Shown here in pieces: positions 18,898-29,575 of a DNA stretch of 64,000 nt. Source of the stretch: Platycnemis pennipes (taxonomy: Eukaryota; Arthropoda; Insecta; Odonata; Platycnemididae). The notes beneath the pieces are model-generated. The model saw only the letters and a program-made list of their open reading frames with translations. It ran no database searches and was not told where the DNA came from. Made by a program: the position numbers and the translations under genes. The DNA lies in contig OW121851.1 of the NCBI GenBank assembly GCA_933228895.1, positions 132,975,624 through 133,039,623 on the forward strand, given 5' to 3'. How positions within the stretch are numbered: the stretch's first letter is position 1; each line of letters opens with the position of its first letter.

Positions 18898-21800
18898 TTA
18901 CCTTTCATAGAAAGGTTTGATTTGCGACACATGACACCGTCGCTTAAGCATGCCATTTTCCAGGTCTCCTAATTCTACCGTTACCGGTCCGGTAAACCTA
19001 ATTATTTTCCGTGGGCCAGACCACTTGGGCAGTAATTTAGCGGAAATTTTATTGGCCGCTGAACTTATCGGGTGCGTTTTGTAAGCGACTGTCTGCCCAA
19101 CATAAAAGGGCTGGCTCAGCCTATTCGCATTGTAGCGCGACGCCACACGTTTGTTGGCGCGTTTTAAACATCTGAGGGCGTCGGCCCATTTTTTCTCTAG
19201 ATTTTCATCACCTGTAGGTTGAGTGAGGTTTTCGTCAATTCCCCATTGAATGGCCAGGGGATGGTTGAGTTCGCGTCCGAAGAATAGGCTGGCGGGTGTC
19301 GATCCGGTGCTCTCATGCTGAGCCGAGTTAAATGCAATCATCAGCGTCCCCAAATCTTCATCCCACTTAACTTGGCTATCGTGGTGATACACCGTTAAGG
19401 CGGCCTTTAAGTTCCTATTAAAACGTTCTACGTGCGAAGGGTTAGGGTAGTATGGCGAAGTGGTGACATGCTTAATTCCCCACTTAAAACAGTTGTCTTT
19501 AAATTCTTTCGAGGTGAATACCGTAGCGTTGTCCGAGACCAAAATCTTCGGGAACCCGGCTATTGCGAATACTCTATCATTTAGACACTTTACTGTCGCC
19601 GCGGCCGTCATGTTCCGCATGGGAATAAGCATCACGAATTTGCTAAAAGCATCAAGAACGGCGAGAATTGCCGTATTACCTGAGCGCGTTCGCGTCATAA
19701 CACCCATGAAATCAATATATATTTTATCCCACGGCTTGGTTGCTACGTCGGCAGAATGGTACCCTACTTGAGTGTTCCTGGCGGGCTTTGCTCTTTGGCA
19801 ACCAGGACAGGATTTAACATAACTTAATATATCTTGGTGCATTTTGGGCCAGTAGAACTCTCGCGAGACCTTTTCTCTGGATTTTTTGTAACCCAGGTGG
19901 CCGCCCAGTTCCGTATCGTGAAAATACGATATAACCATACGCCTTATTTCTTTAGGAACATATATACGATTACGCTTCCCTCTTAGACCGCGAAAAACCA
20001 ATACGTCTCGATTCATTTTGAAGTTCTTCATATTCTCTCCATGAGTAATTCTTTCTATTAATTCGCGGCATTCAGGGTCCCTACGCTGATGATCAATAAT
20101 AGTGGTAAAGGCTATCGGCGTGTTTAATAATACGCCAATTTGGGGACAAACAGATTCTTCTCCTCGGGGTTCGTCTTCGAATATCCTTGACAAGCAATCG
20201 GCCACAACATTGTCGCTTCCCCTGACGTGTTTGGTTCGAAATTTGTAAGGAGATAAACGAAGTATCCACCGTCCGACTTTCCCCAATTGCTTGGGATGGC
20301 TGCGCATCCACGATAACGCCTCGTTATCAGTATGAAGTTCAAATTCTCTCCCCCGTAAATACTGGTCGAATTTCTCAACAGCGAAAATCACCGCTAAGCA
20401 TTCCGCTTCATAGGTGGTATATTTCCTTTCGGCCTCGGTCAAAGTGCGGCTGGCGAAGGCCACAGGGGCGAGGCTGTCACCCTCCCATTGCGATAATACC
20501 CCGGCTACACCATTCGACGAAGCGTCGGTATGCACTACGAAATCCTTACTGAAATCCGGGACCCGCAATACGGGTGGTCTGGCCATTTTAGATTTGAGCT
20601 TTTCGAACGCGTTTTGTTGCGCGCGCCCCCACACGAAGGGGCAGTTTCTCTTTTTCAACTGGTTAAGTGGCGCGGAGACTTCAGAGAAGGACGGTATGAA
20701 ACGTGCGTAAAAGCTACACATTCCCAAAAAGCGCTTTACCGACTTCAGGTTCCGGGGGGTGGGGAACTCACGAATCACTTGCGCCCTTTCCGGATCGATT
20801 CTAATGCCTTGGTTAGTGATGACATGTCCTAAATACTTAATTTGTCTCTCCGCCACTAATATTTTGTTCGGATTTACCGTCAGCTTAGCCTTCCTCAATC
20901 TATTTAAGACCTCCTCTAAGTGCTTGAGGTGATCGCTAAAATTCTCGCTATATACAACGACGTCGTCTAGGTAATTGAATACATACTTATATTTAATGTC
21001 TCCAAATATTTTATCGATCAATCTCGACAAAATCTGCCCTCCAGTGCATATCCCGAAGGGTAATCTCTTATATTCAAATAATCCGAAGGGTGTGATGAAG
21101 GACGTTAACCGCTTACTCTCCGGCGTAAGAGGAATCTGGTGGTAGGCCTGGTTCAAATCGAGGACACTAAAAAATTTTGCCTTTCCGAAGTGCATTAGAG
21201 CATTTTCTACGGTGGGCAAAGGGAATGCGTCAAAGACCACCTTTCGGTTGAGTGCTCTGTAATCTACCACTAGACGAGAGTTCGAATTCTTTTTGGGGAC
21301 CAAAAAGGCCGGGCTGGCGTACGGTGAATCGGATTCAGTAATGACCTTGTCTTGCAGGAGTTTTTTAACATGCTCTTTCATTTCTATCATTTTAACGGGG
21401 TTGACTTGATAAGGAGGGGAACGAACAGGTACGCTATCACTCAAAAGTATATTGTATTCCATGATATCGGTACAACCCAGTTCCTCTGTAACGACGTCCC
21501 CGTAGCTCGCCAATAGGTCATCTAGTCGGCGTCGTTGGGCGTTACTTAGCTGAAAATATGCCTCGTCTCTACCCTCTGGAACTTCACAAGGGGGTTGGCC
21601 GAACATGCCGGCAATCGGCTCCGGTCGGAACGCGAAGGAAAAGGTTCTTTCCAAGAAATTAATACCCATGCCCGACCGCGACATAAAATCGGCGCCCAGG
21701 ACGACATCCGCTGGACTTCTCGGTAATACCAAAAACTCGTGTTTCCACGCCAGCCCTTCGATTTTGATGTCGAGTTTAACCTTTTCCGAAACTGTAAACT

Positions 21801-22008
21801 GCGTGGAATCAATCGCTTGGCATGTGGTGTCTACCTTAATTCTTTCGCTGGGGGAAAGTTTTATGTTGCGTAAGAAGGGCTCCGACACGCAGGAGTGGAA
21901 GGCTCCCGTATCTAACAGGGCCCAAACGGTTACCTTGTTTACGCGAATGGGTACCATGGGCGAGAAATTTATATGAGAACGGAGGGAGGGGCGGGTGGAG
22001 AACGCCAC
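18898..22008 (-). CDS. pol: Gypsy Pol polyprotein (protease, RT, RNase H, integrase)
   Basis: About 1,036 codons, counted from an in-frame GTG at 22,008. It is probably not initiated there: the frame is open upstream to about 22,068 and overlaps gag in the -1 frame. Visible domains: aspartic protease LLDTGA (33-36, Ala after DTG); reverse transcriptase with LDLNQAYHQI (D284) and YLDD (346-349); RNase H with D494, E534 and D561; integrase zinc-binding H697, H704, C734, C737; catalytic D766, D826, E861 with 34 residues between the last two. It copies element RNA into DNA and inserts it. No stop or frameshift seen. Confidence 0.95.
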   Translation of the reverse strand: MAFSTRPSLRSHINFSPMVPIRVNKVTVWALLDTGAFHSCVSEPFLRNIKLSPSERIKVDTTCQAIDSTQFTVSEKVKLDIKIEGLAWKHEFLVLPRSPADVVLGADFMSRSGMGINFLERTFSFAFRPEPIAGMFGQPPCEVPEGRDEAYFQLSNAQRRRLDDLLASYGDVVTEELGCTDIMEYNILLSDSVPVRSPPYQVNPVKMIEMKEHVKKLLQDKVITESDSPYASPAFLVPKKNSNSRLVVDYRALNRKVVFDAFPLPTVENALMHFGKAKFFSVLDLNQAYHQIPLTPESKRLTSFITPFGLFEYKRLPFGICTGGQILSRLIDKIFGDIKYKYVFNYLDDVVVYSENFSDHLKHLEEVLNRLRKAKLTVNPNKILVAERQIKYLGHVITNQGIRIDPERAQVIREFPTPRNLKSVKRFLGMCSFYARFIPSFSEVSAPLNQLKKRNCPFVWGRAQQNAFEKLKSKMARPPVLRVPDFSKDFVVHTDASSNGVAGVLSQWEGDSLAPVAFASRTLTEAERKYTTYEAECLAVIFAVEKFDQYLRGREFELHTDNEALSWMRSHPKQLGKVGRWILRLSPYKFRTKHVRGSDNVVADCLSRIFEDEPRGEESVCPQIGVLLNTPIAFTTIIDHQRRDPECRELIERITHGENMKNFKMNRDVLVFRGLRGKRNRIYVPKEIRRMVISYFHDTELGGHLGYKKSREKVSREFYWPKMHQDILSYVKSCPGCQRAKPARNTQVGYHSADVATKPWDKIYIDFMGVMTRTRSGNTAILAVLDAFSKFVMLIPMRNMTAAATVKCLNDRVFAIAGFPKILVSDNATVFTSKEFKDNCFKWGIKHVTTSPYYPNPSHVERFNRNLKAALTVYHHDSQVKWDEDLGTLMIAFNSAQHESTGSTPASLFFGRELNHPLAIQWGIDENLTQPTGDENLEKKWADALRCLKRANKRVASRYNANRLSQPFYVGQTVAYKTHPISSAANKISAKLLPKWSGPRKIIRFTGPVTVELGDLENGMLKRRCHVSQIKPFYER

Positions 22009-22034
22009 TAAGTACCCGCGATGCCTTCGTGGCT

Positions 22035-23030
22035 TTACAGCTCCGCGGGGTACTCGTTTCCCGGTCGAGTACTATTATCTCTCGGGACACCGGTAGGACG
22101 ATCGTCCCTATTCCTCCAAGTTTGGGCCGAATTTTGACCTCTAGACCTTTGCCCCTGGGGCCGCCACCCGCGTTGAGAACCCGAGCGTTGAGTTTGACTT
22201 GGGCCCGGCCAGCGTCGATTTCTGTCGCCAAACTCTGGGTCGACCATGTCTTCGCTCGACGGAGGTTCCCTATAACACTCCGCCATCGCTCTTTTCTCGT
22301 CTAGATTGCGCCCCCATTGGACGAGTTGTTCGAAATTAGGGGGTGTGTGAGCAAGGTGCCACAAATACTTTGGATTCAAATTGCCACAGACGACTTCTAA
22401 TAATTCGTTTTCCTCGAGAGGTTTATCCAGCCTACCGTTCATGTTTTTCATCACGATAACATATTCGACCAATGTTTCACGGCCCCCTTGGGTCCTGTTA
22501 TAGAGGTCCCTTTTAAGACGCAATTGATAATTGGCGGCGCCAAAGTTTGCCTTACATTCCGTTTGGAATTGTTTTAAATCCCGGAAACGGTTGGCCCAAA
22601 ACCAATCCCTCGCCTTTCCTCTCACGATTTCGGGCAGCAGTTTGAGTTGAACCTCATGGTTTAGTTGGAAATGATTGACGAACCTCGTAAGATTTTCCAG
22701 AAATCGCATTACGCTTTCCCCCGATTCACCGCCGAATCCCAGCTCCCAACGTCGCGCGGCTACTACGACGGACTCAAGGCTCTTGAGATCACAGCTGACG
22801 TTCGAAACGTTATTATCTACACTGGTTCCCTGCTGATGGTGATCGGGTTCCGTAGCTCGTTCCGTCGCCTCCTCCTCGTCGTTGAAGGAACGAATATATT
22901 CCCGGACCCTCTTTCGTAATTCGTCCAGCGTTCCTTCGGAGTCGAGAGCGAACCTGGAGCACAAATCCGCGAGTTCTACCTTAGGCAGCCGATTTACCCA
23001 AGCGGTTCCGGGTGGGAATCTATCCGCCAT
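22035..23030 (-). CDS. gag: Gypsy Gag structural protein
   Basis: 331 codons from ATG at 23,030. The N-terminus (about 14-48, KVELADLCSRFALDSEGTLD) looks like a SAP-type helix-turn-helix. The middle (about 100-230) is a retrotransposon capsid region with WFWANRF and FGAANYQLRL. The C-terminus is Arg/Gln/Gly-rich and basic. No CCHC zinc knuckle is visible, so RNA binding is probably by the basic tail. The frame ends at TAA 22,035-22,037, after a slippery heptamer. Confidence 0.9.
   Translation of the reverse strand: MADRFPPGTAWVNRLPKVELADLCSRFALDSEGTLDELRKRVREYIRSFNDEEEATERATEPDHHQQGTSVDNNVSNVSCDLKSLESVVVAARRWELGFGGESGESVMRFLENLTRFVNHFQLNHEVQLKLLPEIVRGKARDWFWANRFRDLKQFQTECKANFGAANYQLRLKRDLYNRTQGGRETLVEYVIVMKNMNGRLDKPLEENELLEVVCGNLNPKYLWHLAHTPPNFEQLVQWGRNLDEKRAMAECYREPPSSEDMVDPEFGDRNRRWPGPSQTQRSGSQRGWRPQGQRSRGQNSAQTWRNRDDRPTGVPRDNSTRPGNEYPAEL
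22056..22062 (-). promoter_or_regulatory. candidate -1 ribosomal frameshift slippery site (GGGAAAC)
   Basis: In the gag frame the codons read ccG-GGA-AAC, which fits X_XXY_YYZ exactly. The pol frame is -1 relative to gag, opens just upstream after a TAG near 22,066-22,068, and overlaps the last 15 gag codons. Downstream, gtaccccgcg (22,044-22,053) can pair with cgcgggtac (22,012-22,020) around a 23-nt loop with one bulged C. This gives a stem at a workable spacing. It explains how a Gag-Pol fusion would be made. Confidence 0.75.
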
Positions 23031-23063
23031 GACTGTACGTGCCTACGGAAATAGGTCCTAACC

Positions 23064-23077
23064 ACGCTCTGCTACCA
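23064..23077 (-). promoter_or_regulatory. Gypsy primer binding site
   Basis: Three bases after the 5' LTR the minus strand reads tggtagcagagcgtgg. The first 11 bases (tggtagcagag) are complementary to the 3' end of metazoan initiator tRNA-Met including CCA. Position and sequence fit a minus-strand primer site, but the match weakens after that. Confidence 0.65.
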
Positions 23078-23080
23078 ATT

Positions 23081-23619
23081 TGGACCGCCCAAGGGTCCGT
23101 GGGAGGGGACCAACAAAAAGACTCGCGTAGGCTAAACAAATTTAATCACATTAAATAGCACAGGAGCACGCTAAGGCCGGAGCAGAGGAGGGTGATGGTA
23201 AAGATGGCGAGAACCAGAGGAAATAGGGGAATGAAGGGGGAAGGTGAGGCGGCGATACCTGCCGAGGACCGGGCAGCCGATGACGGTGACCAGAGGCGTC
23301 GTGCCGTTGACGAGGGGGAGCTCCTTCAGGCGTCTCGGCAACATAAACTCGACGGCAAGACTCCCCCGAGCTCGGACTCCGCTTCCACTTAAATACCGGA
23401 CGTCCCATCGGACTCGGGTGCCATATTCCATCAGAAGACCGAAAGCCCTCGGCCCAGGAGCACCGCTCCCGACTCCCCCAGGAAGGAGGAAAGGGAAGGG
23501 GGGGGTGGCCTCGCCAACGGACGAGCTGGACGGCTCATCCTCGCGCAGCACCGCGGGAACCACACCCCGGAGGAACGAAGGGGGGGGGGGGCTCACTAAC
23601 GGGCGAGGCGTACGGCTCA
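23081..23619 (-). repeat. Gypsy 5' LTR
   Basis: 539-bp copy matching 17,567-18,105 without a difference that I can see, including the G homopolymers. It holds the TATA-like word at 23,388-23,395 and would be the promoter-bearing LTR for this minus-strand element. Frames seen through both LTRs are identical duplicates and are not genes. Confidence 0.95.
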
Positions 23620-23624
23620 CTATC

Positions 23625-23945
23625 AGCACCTGTGTTTTCAAGTCTGCACTGGAACTTGTAGGCAATTCATACACGATCGAAAGTTAAAGGATGGGAATGG
23701 AAGGATAAGGAGAAATGGTGGAAAGAAACCCGGCGTCGGCATTAGCCTTATCCTAACGAAAGGCGCCGAAGGGTTCCAAGGGGACCACGGCCTAACGTCC
23801 CATCCGACGGACGGTGTTCTGAACTCGAATGCTTTCCACAAAATACCCATGTAGGGGTCAGCTTCCCTGTGAACAAAATCTGCCACTACTGGGATTTGAA
23901 CCCGGGCCCTTGGTATAGGAGAGCAGCACTTAAATCACCACAACA
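23625..23945 (-). repeat. tRNA-derived SINE B
   Basis: Minus-strand copy with degraded tRNA head (gggcccgggttcaaatccc) and body words ccgtccgtcggatggg, ggcgcctttcg and ggtttctttccacc. Tail cagacttgaaaacac lies directly against the Gypsy target duplication, so the LTR element inserted at or near this SINE end. Confidence 0.75.
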
Positions 23946-26435
23946 ATCAGACTCCTTTTTTCTGATGGTTTTCATTTCATTCCCCATACTCAAATGTGCT
24001 GCAGACCGAGACAGATACTTTTCTAGTGTGAGAAAACAGGTTTATATGCAGGAAGCCAAGGCATTAGAATTAAGAATGTGTGATCTCATCAATCTCCCGA
24101 AGCAGTGACACCTCCTTTCGCATTGCTTCATTATTACGAGCAACTTTGTAAATACAGATTCACGTCCCAGCAATGTTGCAAACCGGCATCGTTGAGTGTA
24201 AAAATAATTGAGTCAGTTAATGTCATTTGTATGCAGCCTCCATCTCCGTAAGATTCTTTTTGGAGTGCGAATCATGTTTTCTTCTTATCAAGCATTTTGT
24301 ATGCGTGTTTGATTAATCTTAAACTATTTGTCTTTTCAGGTGAGTTTTCGGTGTGCCCTCTTCACTCTCTTTCGTGTTTGTGACCTCTTAGAGTAAGTAC
24401 AAGATCTAATTCGAATATGATTAAGTTTCTCTTTAGTGTGAGCATTAGTGGAGGTGAATACTTTGTGGTATTCCACAATGATTAGTAATTATATGCCGTC
24501 TCTATGGGTGCGAAATTTAGTTCAATTATAATATATAAATTGCTCTTGCATACAACCACTCGACATGTCGAGGGGTAATGTGCAAGGTGTAATTTGGAGA
24601 ATCGACTGACTTGTACTTGGTAAGTAAGGAAGATCGAGATGGTTCCATTAGCGATTTGATCTATCGGAGAAAATACCTTTCGCTTAATGGAAGTAGTTTC
24701 GTTTACTCCTTTGCATGGGAGCAGCGATTTAATTTTTTTCTTCTTCATAAACTACCGCGTTCGGAGACCCTGAGAATCGCTTTTAGGAAACACTGAACTA
24801 AGCCAAGGCCATCAAATAGACGTGCGGCTCTTCCTGTTCGTTCGCAGATCTCATACCAAACGTGCCGCATTTCATTAAAAATCCCTGCGATTATTTGCTG
24901 TTATGTTGTGGTTAACTACATTTTTCTGTATTGCATCCATAATTTACTCGGGGAACTTGACAAGGGGGCATACGTGACGGAAGTGACCCGTTTTCAACTC
25001 CCCGTGTTGGAACCTCTTGATTAGTTCCCCATTTCCCCTATTCTCGAAATAGTTTTCACGATATTTCAACGCATTGGTTTTCTTTTAATTTCTTAACTTA
25101 CCGAAATTCCAATATCAGCGCACTGAATCACTAATCAGTACCGGATATTATATTATTTAGTCAATATATATCAATGCATAAATACAGAATGTTTGACAAG
25201 TAATATTTCCAGATATAAATGTTGAAAATCGTCCGTTACATAAAATGAATTCGATCAGAGCTCAACAATAAATCTATCACTTTGATCACGGTAATCAGTG
25301 TTCCATCTCTCTTTAGCAAGGGGAAACATTTGCATACTGGCATTCGCATCTCACTTTCTTTCTCCCGGAGAACCAGCAGAGTCGCTAATGCGCTTTCTGT
25401 CCATGTGTCAATATTTGCGTACCGTCTTGTGTAATTTGTTTTCTTCTCCACCTTTGTAGGCACTTGATATCAAAGAAAATATTTGCAGCAGCAATATGTG
25501 TTTTGTATCATCTTGCTGTTGGGGGCTATACCACCATAAAACATTACTAAACAGAACATGGGTACTCGAAGTTTTAACACTGAATTATTGAAATGTGGGG
25601 TCGAGAATTGCACACACGAAAGAAAACGCATGTAGCTTTGAACATTACGGTCGATTTACACCCCCATAAAAAAACCAATTTATCTACGTTGGTTGTCACG
25701 AGGCTTCTTGTTACTTATTCTCCTCGCTTTTCACCCTTACACGATTTGAATCAATTTACAAAACAGTCAGCAATGTGCAAAGACAGAATGATGTACCCAA
25801 ACAATGAATATTCAAAATACATAGATAATTAATCATAAAATTACAGAACTACAAAAAGATGGTCTCCACAGAAATATTGGTTTCAGGAACAAATTTTGAG
25901 TTTTCGACCCTAAATATATACTGACCGCCCATTTTCAATGTCAGTATGTTGCCATTACAACTTGATAACTCTGGATTTTGGTCACTAAATTTTGACGTCA
26001 CATTATCGCCCAGTTCCACCTGAACCCCTTGCGATGCTCGGCCCTCTCACTCCACCTCGACTCCTCGCATCCACACCACAAACCTCTTTTACTTCCCAGG
26101 AGTCATCGAGGTTTCCCGAGACTTTTCTTTTTACTCTTGGCGAAGCCGTGGAACGGGCCTCTTTAGCTCCCTTCTGACCTTTGGTACGCCAAGAACTATT
26201 GTGCAAACCGATGGCTGATTCGGGACCGATGAAGTTAGGTGGAATGGAAACTTCATCGTGTGTGATCACAGGGCTCTATTTCGCCACATGTATAGTGTGT
26301 CCCGTTCTGCTAACGTTTGGGCCTCCCGTCTCACAGGCTGCGCCTTCTTGGTGTTTCGACTTTCTTCTGCCTTGTGACATAACATTATTTTCTAAATGCT
26401 AAACATAAAAAAATATTGGAAAAATCTCTTAGCTA
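23946..26435. other. unassigned AT-leaning intergenic or intronic sequence
   Basis: No gene, RNA or repeat recognised. Short frames (24,482-24,748, 25,593-25,832, 26,003-26,269) show no domain and overlap on both strands. Confidence 0.4.
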
Positions 26436-26850
26436 ATTATCATCGGTCAACAATCCTAAGATATATTTCATGCAGCCCTCCACTCGATTCTTCAATCGGC
26501 GTACCTCTTCATATTAACGCAATTCTTCTCTTTTATATCCTTCACAACTTGCTCCATATATCTCATGTGAGGCCTGCCTTTTCCATTCTTCCCGTTCACT
26601 TTTACCTCGACGATTCCTCTTCCTCAGGCTATCGTGTCTTGGCTGATTAAGTTGTCCCGTACTCTTTAAAAAGTTTTCAGCAGACTCCTCTTTTCTCCCA
26701 CTCTCCTTAAGACTTCTTCGTTTGTCACTCGGTCGATCCATTTTTCTTCATCATCCTTCGGAAGCACCACATTTCCAATGCTTTCGGCCTTGACTTCAGA
26801 TGTATGTCCAAATGAAATGTATTCTCACTTCCACTCTTCTCACAGGCAAC
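26436..26850 (-). pseudogene. RTE-like LINE C-terminal fragment
   Basis: Antisense copy starting at the 3' palindrome region (catcatcggtcaacaatcctaag), then the complement of RLADR..EWRA, KNGKGRPHMRYMEQVVKDIKEKN, and LRRxxDNLISQDTIA. It continues to the YGSEAWT-upstream region. Indels shift the frame repeatedly. It matches the cleaner copy at 40,411-41,235. Confidence 0.8.
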
Positions 26851-28346
26851 TCCCACCAAATTTATGTTTTATTTTTGGCATTTTGCAGTGTTGCCTTAAG
26901 TCCCGCTTGTGACATGTGTACTTCTATGCCCTTGTACTCACTTTACTGACCATTGTATAGCTTTAAATTTGAGTTTCTTATTAACACGAACCTTCACGTG
27001 CGCACTGTAACGCCAACATTCACAATTTACGCGCTCTTTACATGTCTAAGCTACCGGCAAGGGTGGGCAACGCTCAGCGGTACGGTTGAAAGGCGCACCT
27101 ACCGCCGTGATGAATTCCGCTTTATAATTAATACCTTTGCTGACTGTCTTCCGTCTGTGTGGGGACATGAATGTGGTTAGACCCTGTCCTCTTGTCTTTC
27201 TCCTCTTCCTCTAATCGCAGAGGTTTCGGTCAATCTATTCGTTCACATGATCAGCATCGTCCCCTTGAATAACGGCTTATCTATCTCTTCCAAGGTATTG
27301 AAGTTTAACGTATTGATTGGCGAATATATTAAAGAAGAGTGTTGTAAGGATAAGGTGGTGAAGCCCATTGGACAGTCTGGAAATACCCGCATTGCTAAAT
27401 ATGGAGATGCAGACAGGATTAAATCATACCTGCTAATTTTTCTTTTTAAATTTTTCGAAGTTTTTCAGGATTTGTGGTGATGGCTTAAAGTATACCACCG
27501 TGTACTGAAAAAAATACAAAACATGTTGTGAATAAAGACCAAATTAATTACCCTACAGTATGAAAAATTACTGAATATAATATATGTACATAAAATTATA
27601 GATGGGGAAATCCCAAAGATAATCATGGGATTGTATTTTAAGTTAATTTAGATTAGTCCCCTGGGAGTACTGTTTCATGCGAGAGATGTTAAATTGTTCT
27701 TAGCTCTTAAGTTTAAGTTTCACACTAACCCTAAACACATAACCACCCGCGCAAACTAGAGGTAATTTTGGTTTGCAGCTCCATGTAATTCTGGTTGAGG
27801 TGAATTAAGGGTAATCAGTACGCATTTGCTGATACGCCTTCGACGCAGTTCAACGGAGTCTCAGTGAAGGAGTTGGTGAATTTCTGCCTAGGATTGTGAA
27901 GGGTTGAGGGGTTCGAAATGAAAGCCTGAAATCGCGCCCCACACTCTCTGACGTTGCTCTTCCCTGCTTTGTGGACGCGAGAATGGCTTCATCCGGCGGC
28001 GCGGAGATCGTCTTCCCCACCCCCTCCCTTCCACCTTCCCCTCCTCCGTCCCGGGCACCGAGAGTTACATCATGGATTCACATCACGGTTTCCTTCGGGG
28101 TAAGGGAGAGAGGAGGGGACACTCTCGATCCTTCATTAATTAGGATTGCCGGTGCAGCTTCCAGGCTTATTTTTTTATGTCTGCCAAAGGTCGTTCCGGT
28201 TTTGTGAAGCTCATCAGTTTGTTGATGTGAACAGCAACTGTGGAATAGCATACCCACGTTAGTTCTCAATGTTTAAAATGAAATTATGAAACCTTACGTT
28301 GAACAATAATTTGCAAGAATAAAGAAAGGAATGAGAAAAGGGTGTG
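26851..28346. other. unassigned sequence
   Basis: No gene recognised. It includes a short GC-richer block (27,930-28,070). Frames at 27,247-27,480 and 27,971-28,207 show no known domain. Confidence 0.35.
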
Positions 28347-28542
28347 CACTAGGGTGTTGCTTATTTTTAATTTTTCCTCGGATTTTCGATTTCTACCTCT
28401 TAAAATATGCTATTGGGTACAGAATGGATATACTAAAAATTCCAGCCCTATAGTTTAACATTTAGAGGTCGCTCAAAGGGCATAAATTCAATAACATTCA
28501 ATTTTCCGGATATGAGGAAATAACATCATAATTGGGGGTAAC
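28347..28542 (+). repeat. CACTA-starting long repeat, left copy
   Basis: Begins cactagggtgttgctta and runs about 195 bp (cctcttaaaatatgctat, gaggtcgctcaaagggcat, aacattcaattttcc). It is the inverted counterpart of 33,310-33,522. A tg dinucleotide lies outside both ends. The copy is cut at 28,542 by a hAT terminus. Confidence 0.65.
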
Positions 28543-29567
28543 CAGGGGTGTATCAACATGGTTGGGGGCCTGGGGCCGTATTCGATATGGGGCCTATTTG
28601 GAATTTATAACATTGACATAGTCTACGCAAGTATAATAGGAATATACCTTTTTCTTGTATTCCTGCAGACCCAGAATCAACTATTTATCTATGGATTACG
28701 TGTTGTATCTCAGCATTCACTGAATGGTAGGTTAAATGCATCCTAGCAGTTTTTTAACAACTTTGAATTACCAGTTCCGGCTTATGGCCGGAGGAACTTT
28801 GCGTAAGCTTGCTATTAAATCGGCAATGGTATTTAATAGGTATGACATGAAGAGTTATTTCACAGCATTATTTTATTTACAATAGAAATCAACCCCAAAA
28901 GTTAAAGATTTAATGATTACAGTAGTAAGAATTAAGTTTTTTTCTTGCGAGCTTTTATCTCTGCAAACTGATTTATTACATCATCAAAATTTACGGCATC
29001 AGCGTACTCTATCGATATTAAGGCTAGGCCTGTCTGGTGGGATTGGATCATTGTTGAGCGAAGATAGCTTTTAATTAAGTTTAGAAAAAAACTTCTTTCA
29101 CATGAAGAGACAGACAAACATGCAGTCAAAAATAGTTTTAGGGCTTCTCAAATAACTCAAGTAACGACTCTTGAAAGGCCGTTTCGATAATGAATTGCAG
29201 CATATTCAAAGCGAACCACGACACTGCATCATCTTTGAAAATCCTTGAAGCCTCTAGCTGCCTTCGAAACCTCATGATTTCTGGCACCATTTCTTCCTTC
29301 TCAAAATCATCAAATGTTTTTGTTAGTTTCTGTACTAGAAGGGGGAGTTTGCCATCACTTGCTTTTACAAGATTCATCGGATGAACAGCAGAAAACTGTT
29401 TGTAAACATTTTCCATTGAGATTGATGTAGTTTTTAGCTATACAAGAAACTTATCAGGGCACTACAACATAGAACTCTTCACTTCCTGCTATGGAGTCAA
29501 GCCTGCGTCTTTGGCCTTTTCTCCTGCATCATTTTTTTTAACACGCTTGCGTCTCCTGCTTTCAATA
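28543..29567 (-). mobile_element. hAT element 1, left part (transposase 3' half)
   Basis: The terminus caggggtgtatcaacatgg at 28,543 is followed by gggggcctggggcc, a form common in hAT elements encoding ZMYM-type transposases. Minus-strand coding for the transposase C-terminal half follows (separate entry). At 29,567 the element is interrupted by a second hAT-like element, and coding appears to resume at about 31,120-31,290. Confidence 0.65.
28932..29416 (-). pseudogene. hAT transposase C-terminal fragment, frameshifted
   Basis: Frame 29,416-29,138 reads MENVYKQFSAVHPMN..., and the next frame, 29,129-28,932, reads LSVSSCERSFFLNLIKSYLR with TGLALISIEYAD and FDDVINQFAEIKARKKK. SxxSCERSF and the LALxSIE block are hallmarks of the hAT dimerisation domain. 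The shift between 29,138 and 29,129 breaks it. Upstream, up to 29,567, another minus-strand frame reads SRRRKRVKKNDAGEKAKDAG, which fits the linker in this family. Nonfunctional. Confidence 0.75.
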
Positions 29568-29575
29568 CCTATGTC

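Larger units (their letters stand above)
17567..23619 (-). mobile_element. complete Ty3/Gypsy LTR retrotransposon
   Basis: A 6,053-bp element with 539-bp LTRs at both ends (terminal TG...CA) and a 4-bp ctat duplication outside (17,563-17,566 and 23,620-23,623). In element order, on the minus strand: LTR, primer site, gag, pol (protease, reverse transcriptase, RNase H, integrase), about 790 bp of noncoding DNA, polypurine tract, LTR. I compared the LTRs base by base by eye and saw no difference. Both large frames are open, so this is a young, possibly competent copy. There is no third (env-like) frame. Confidence 0.95.
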
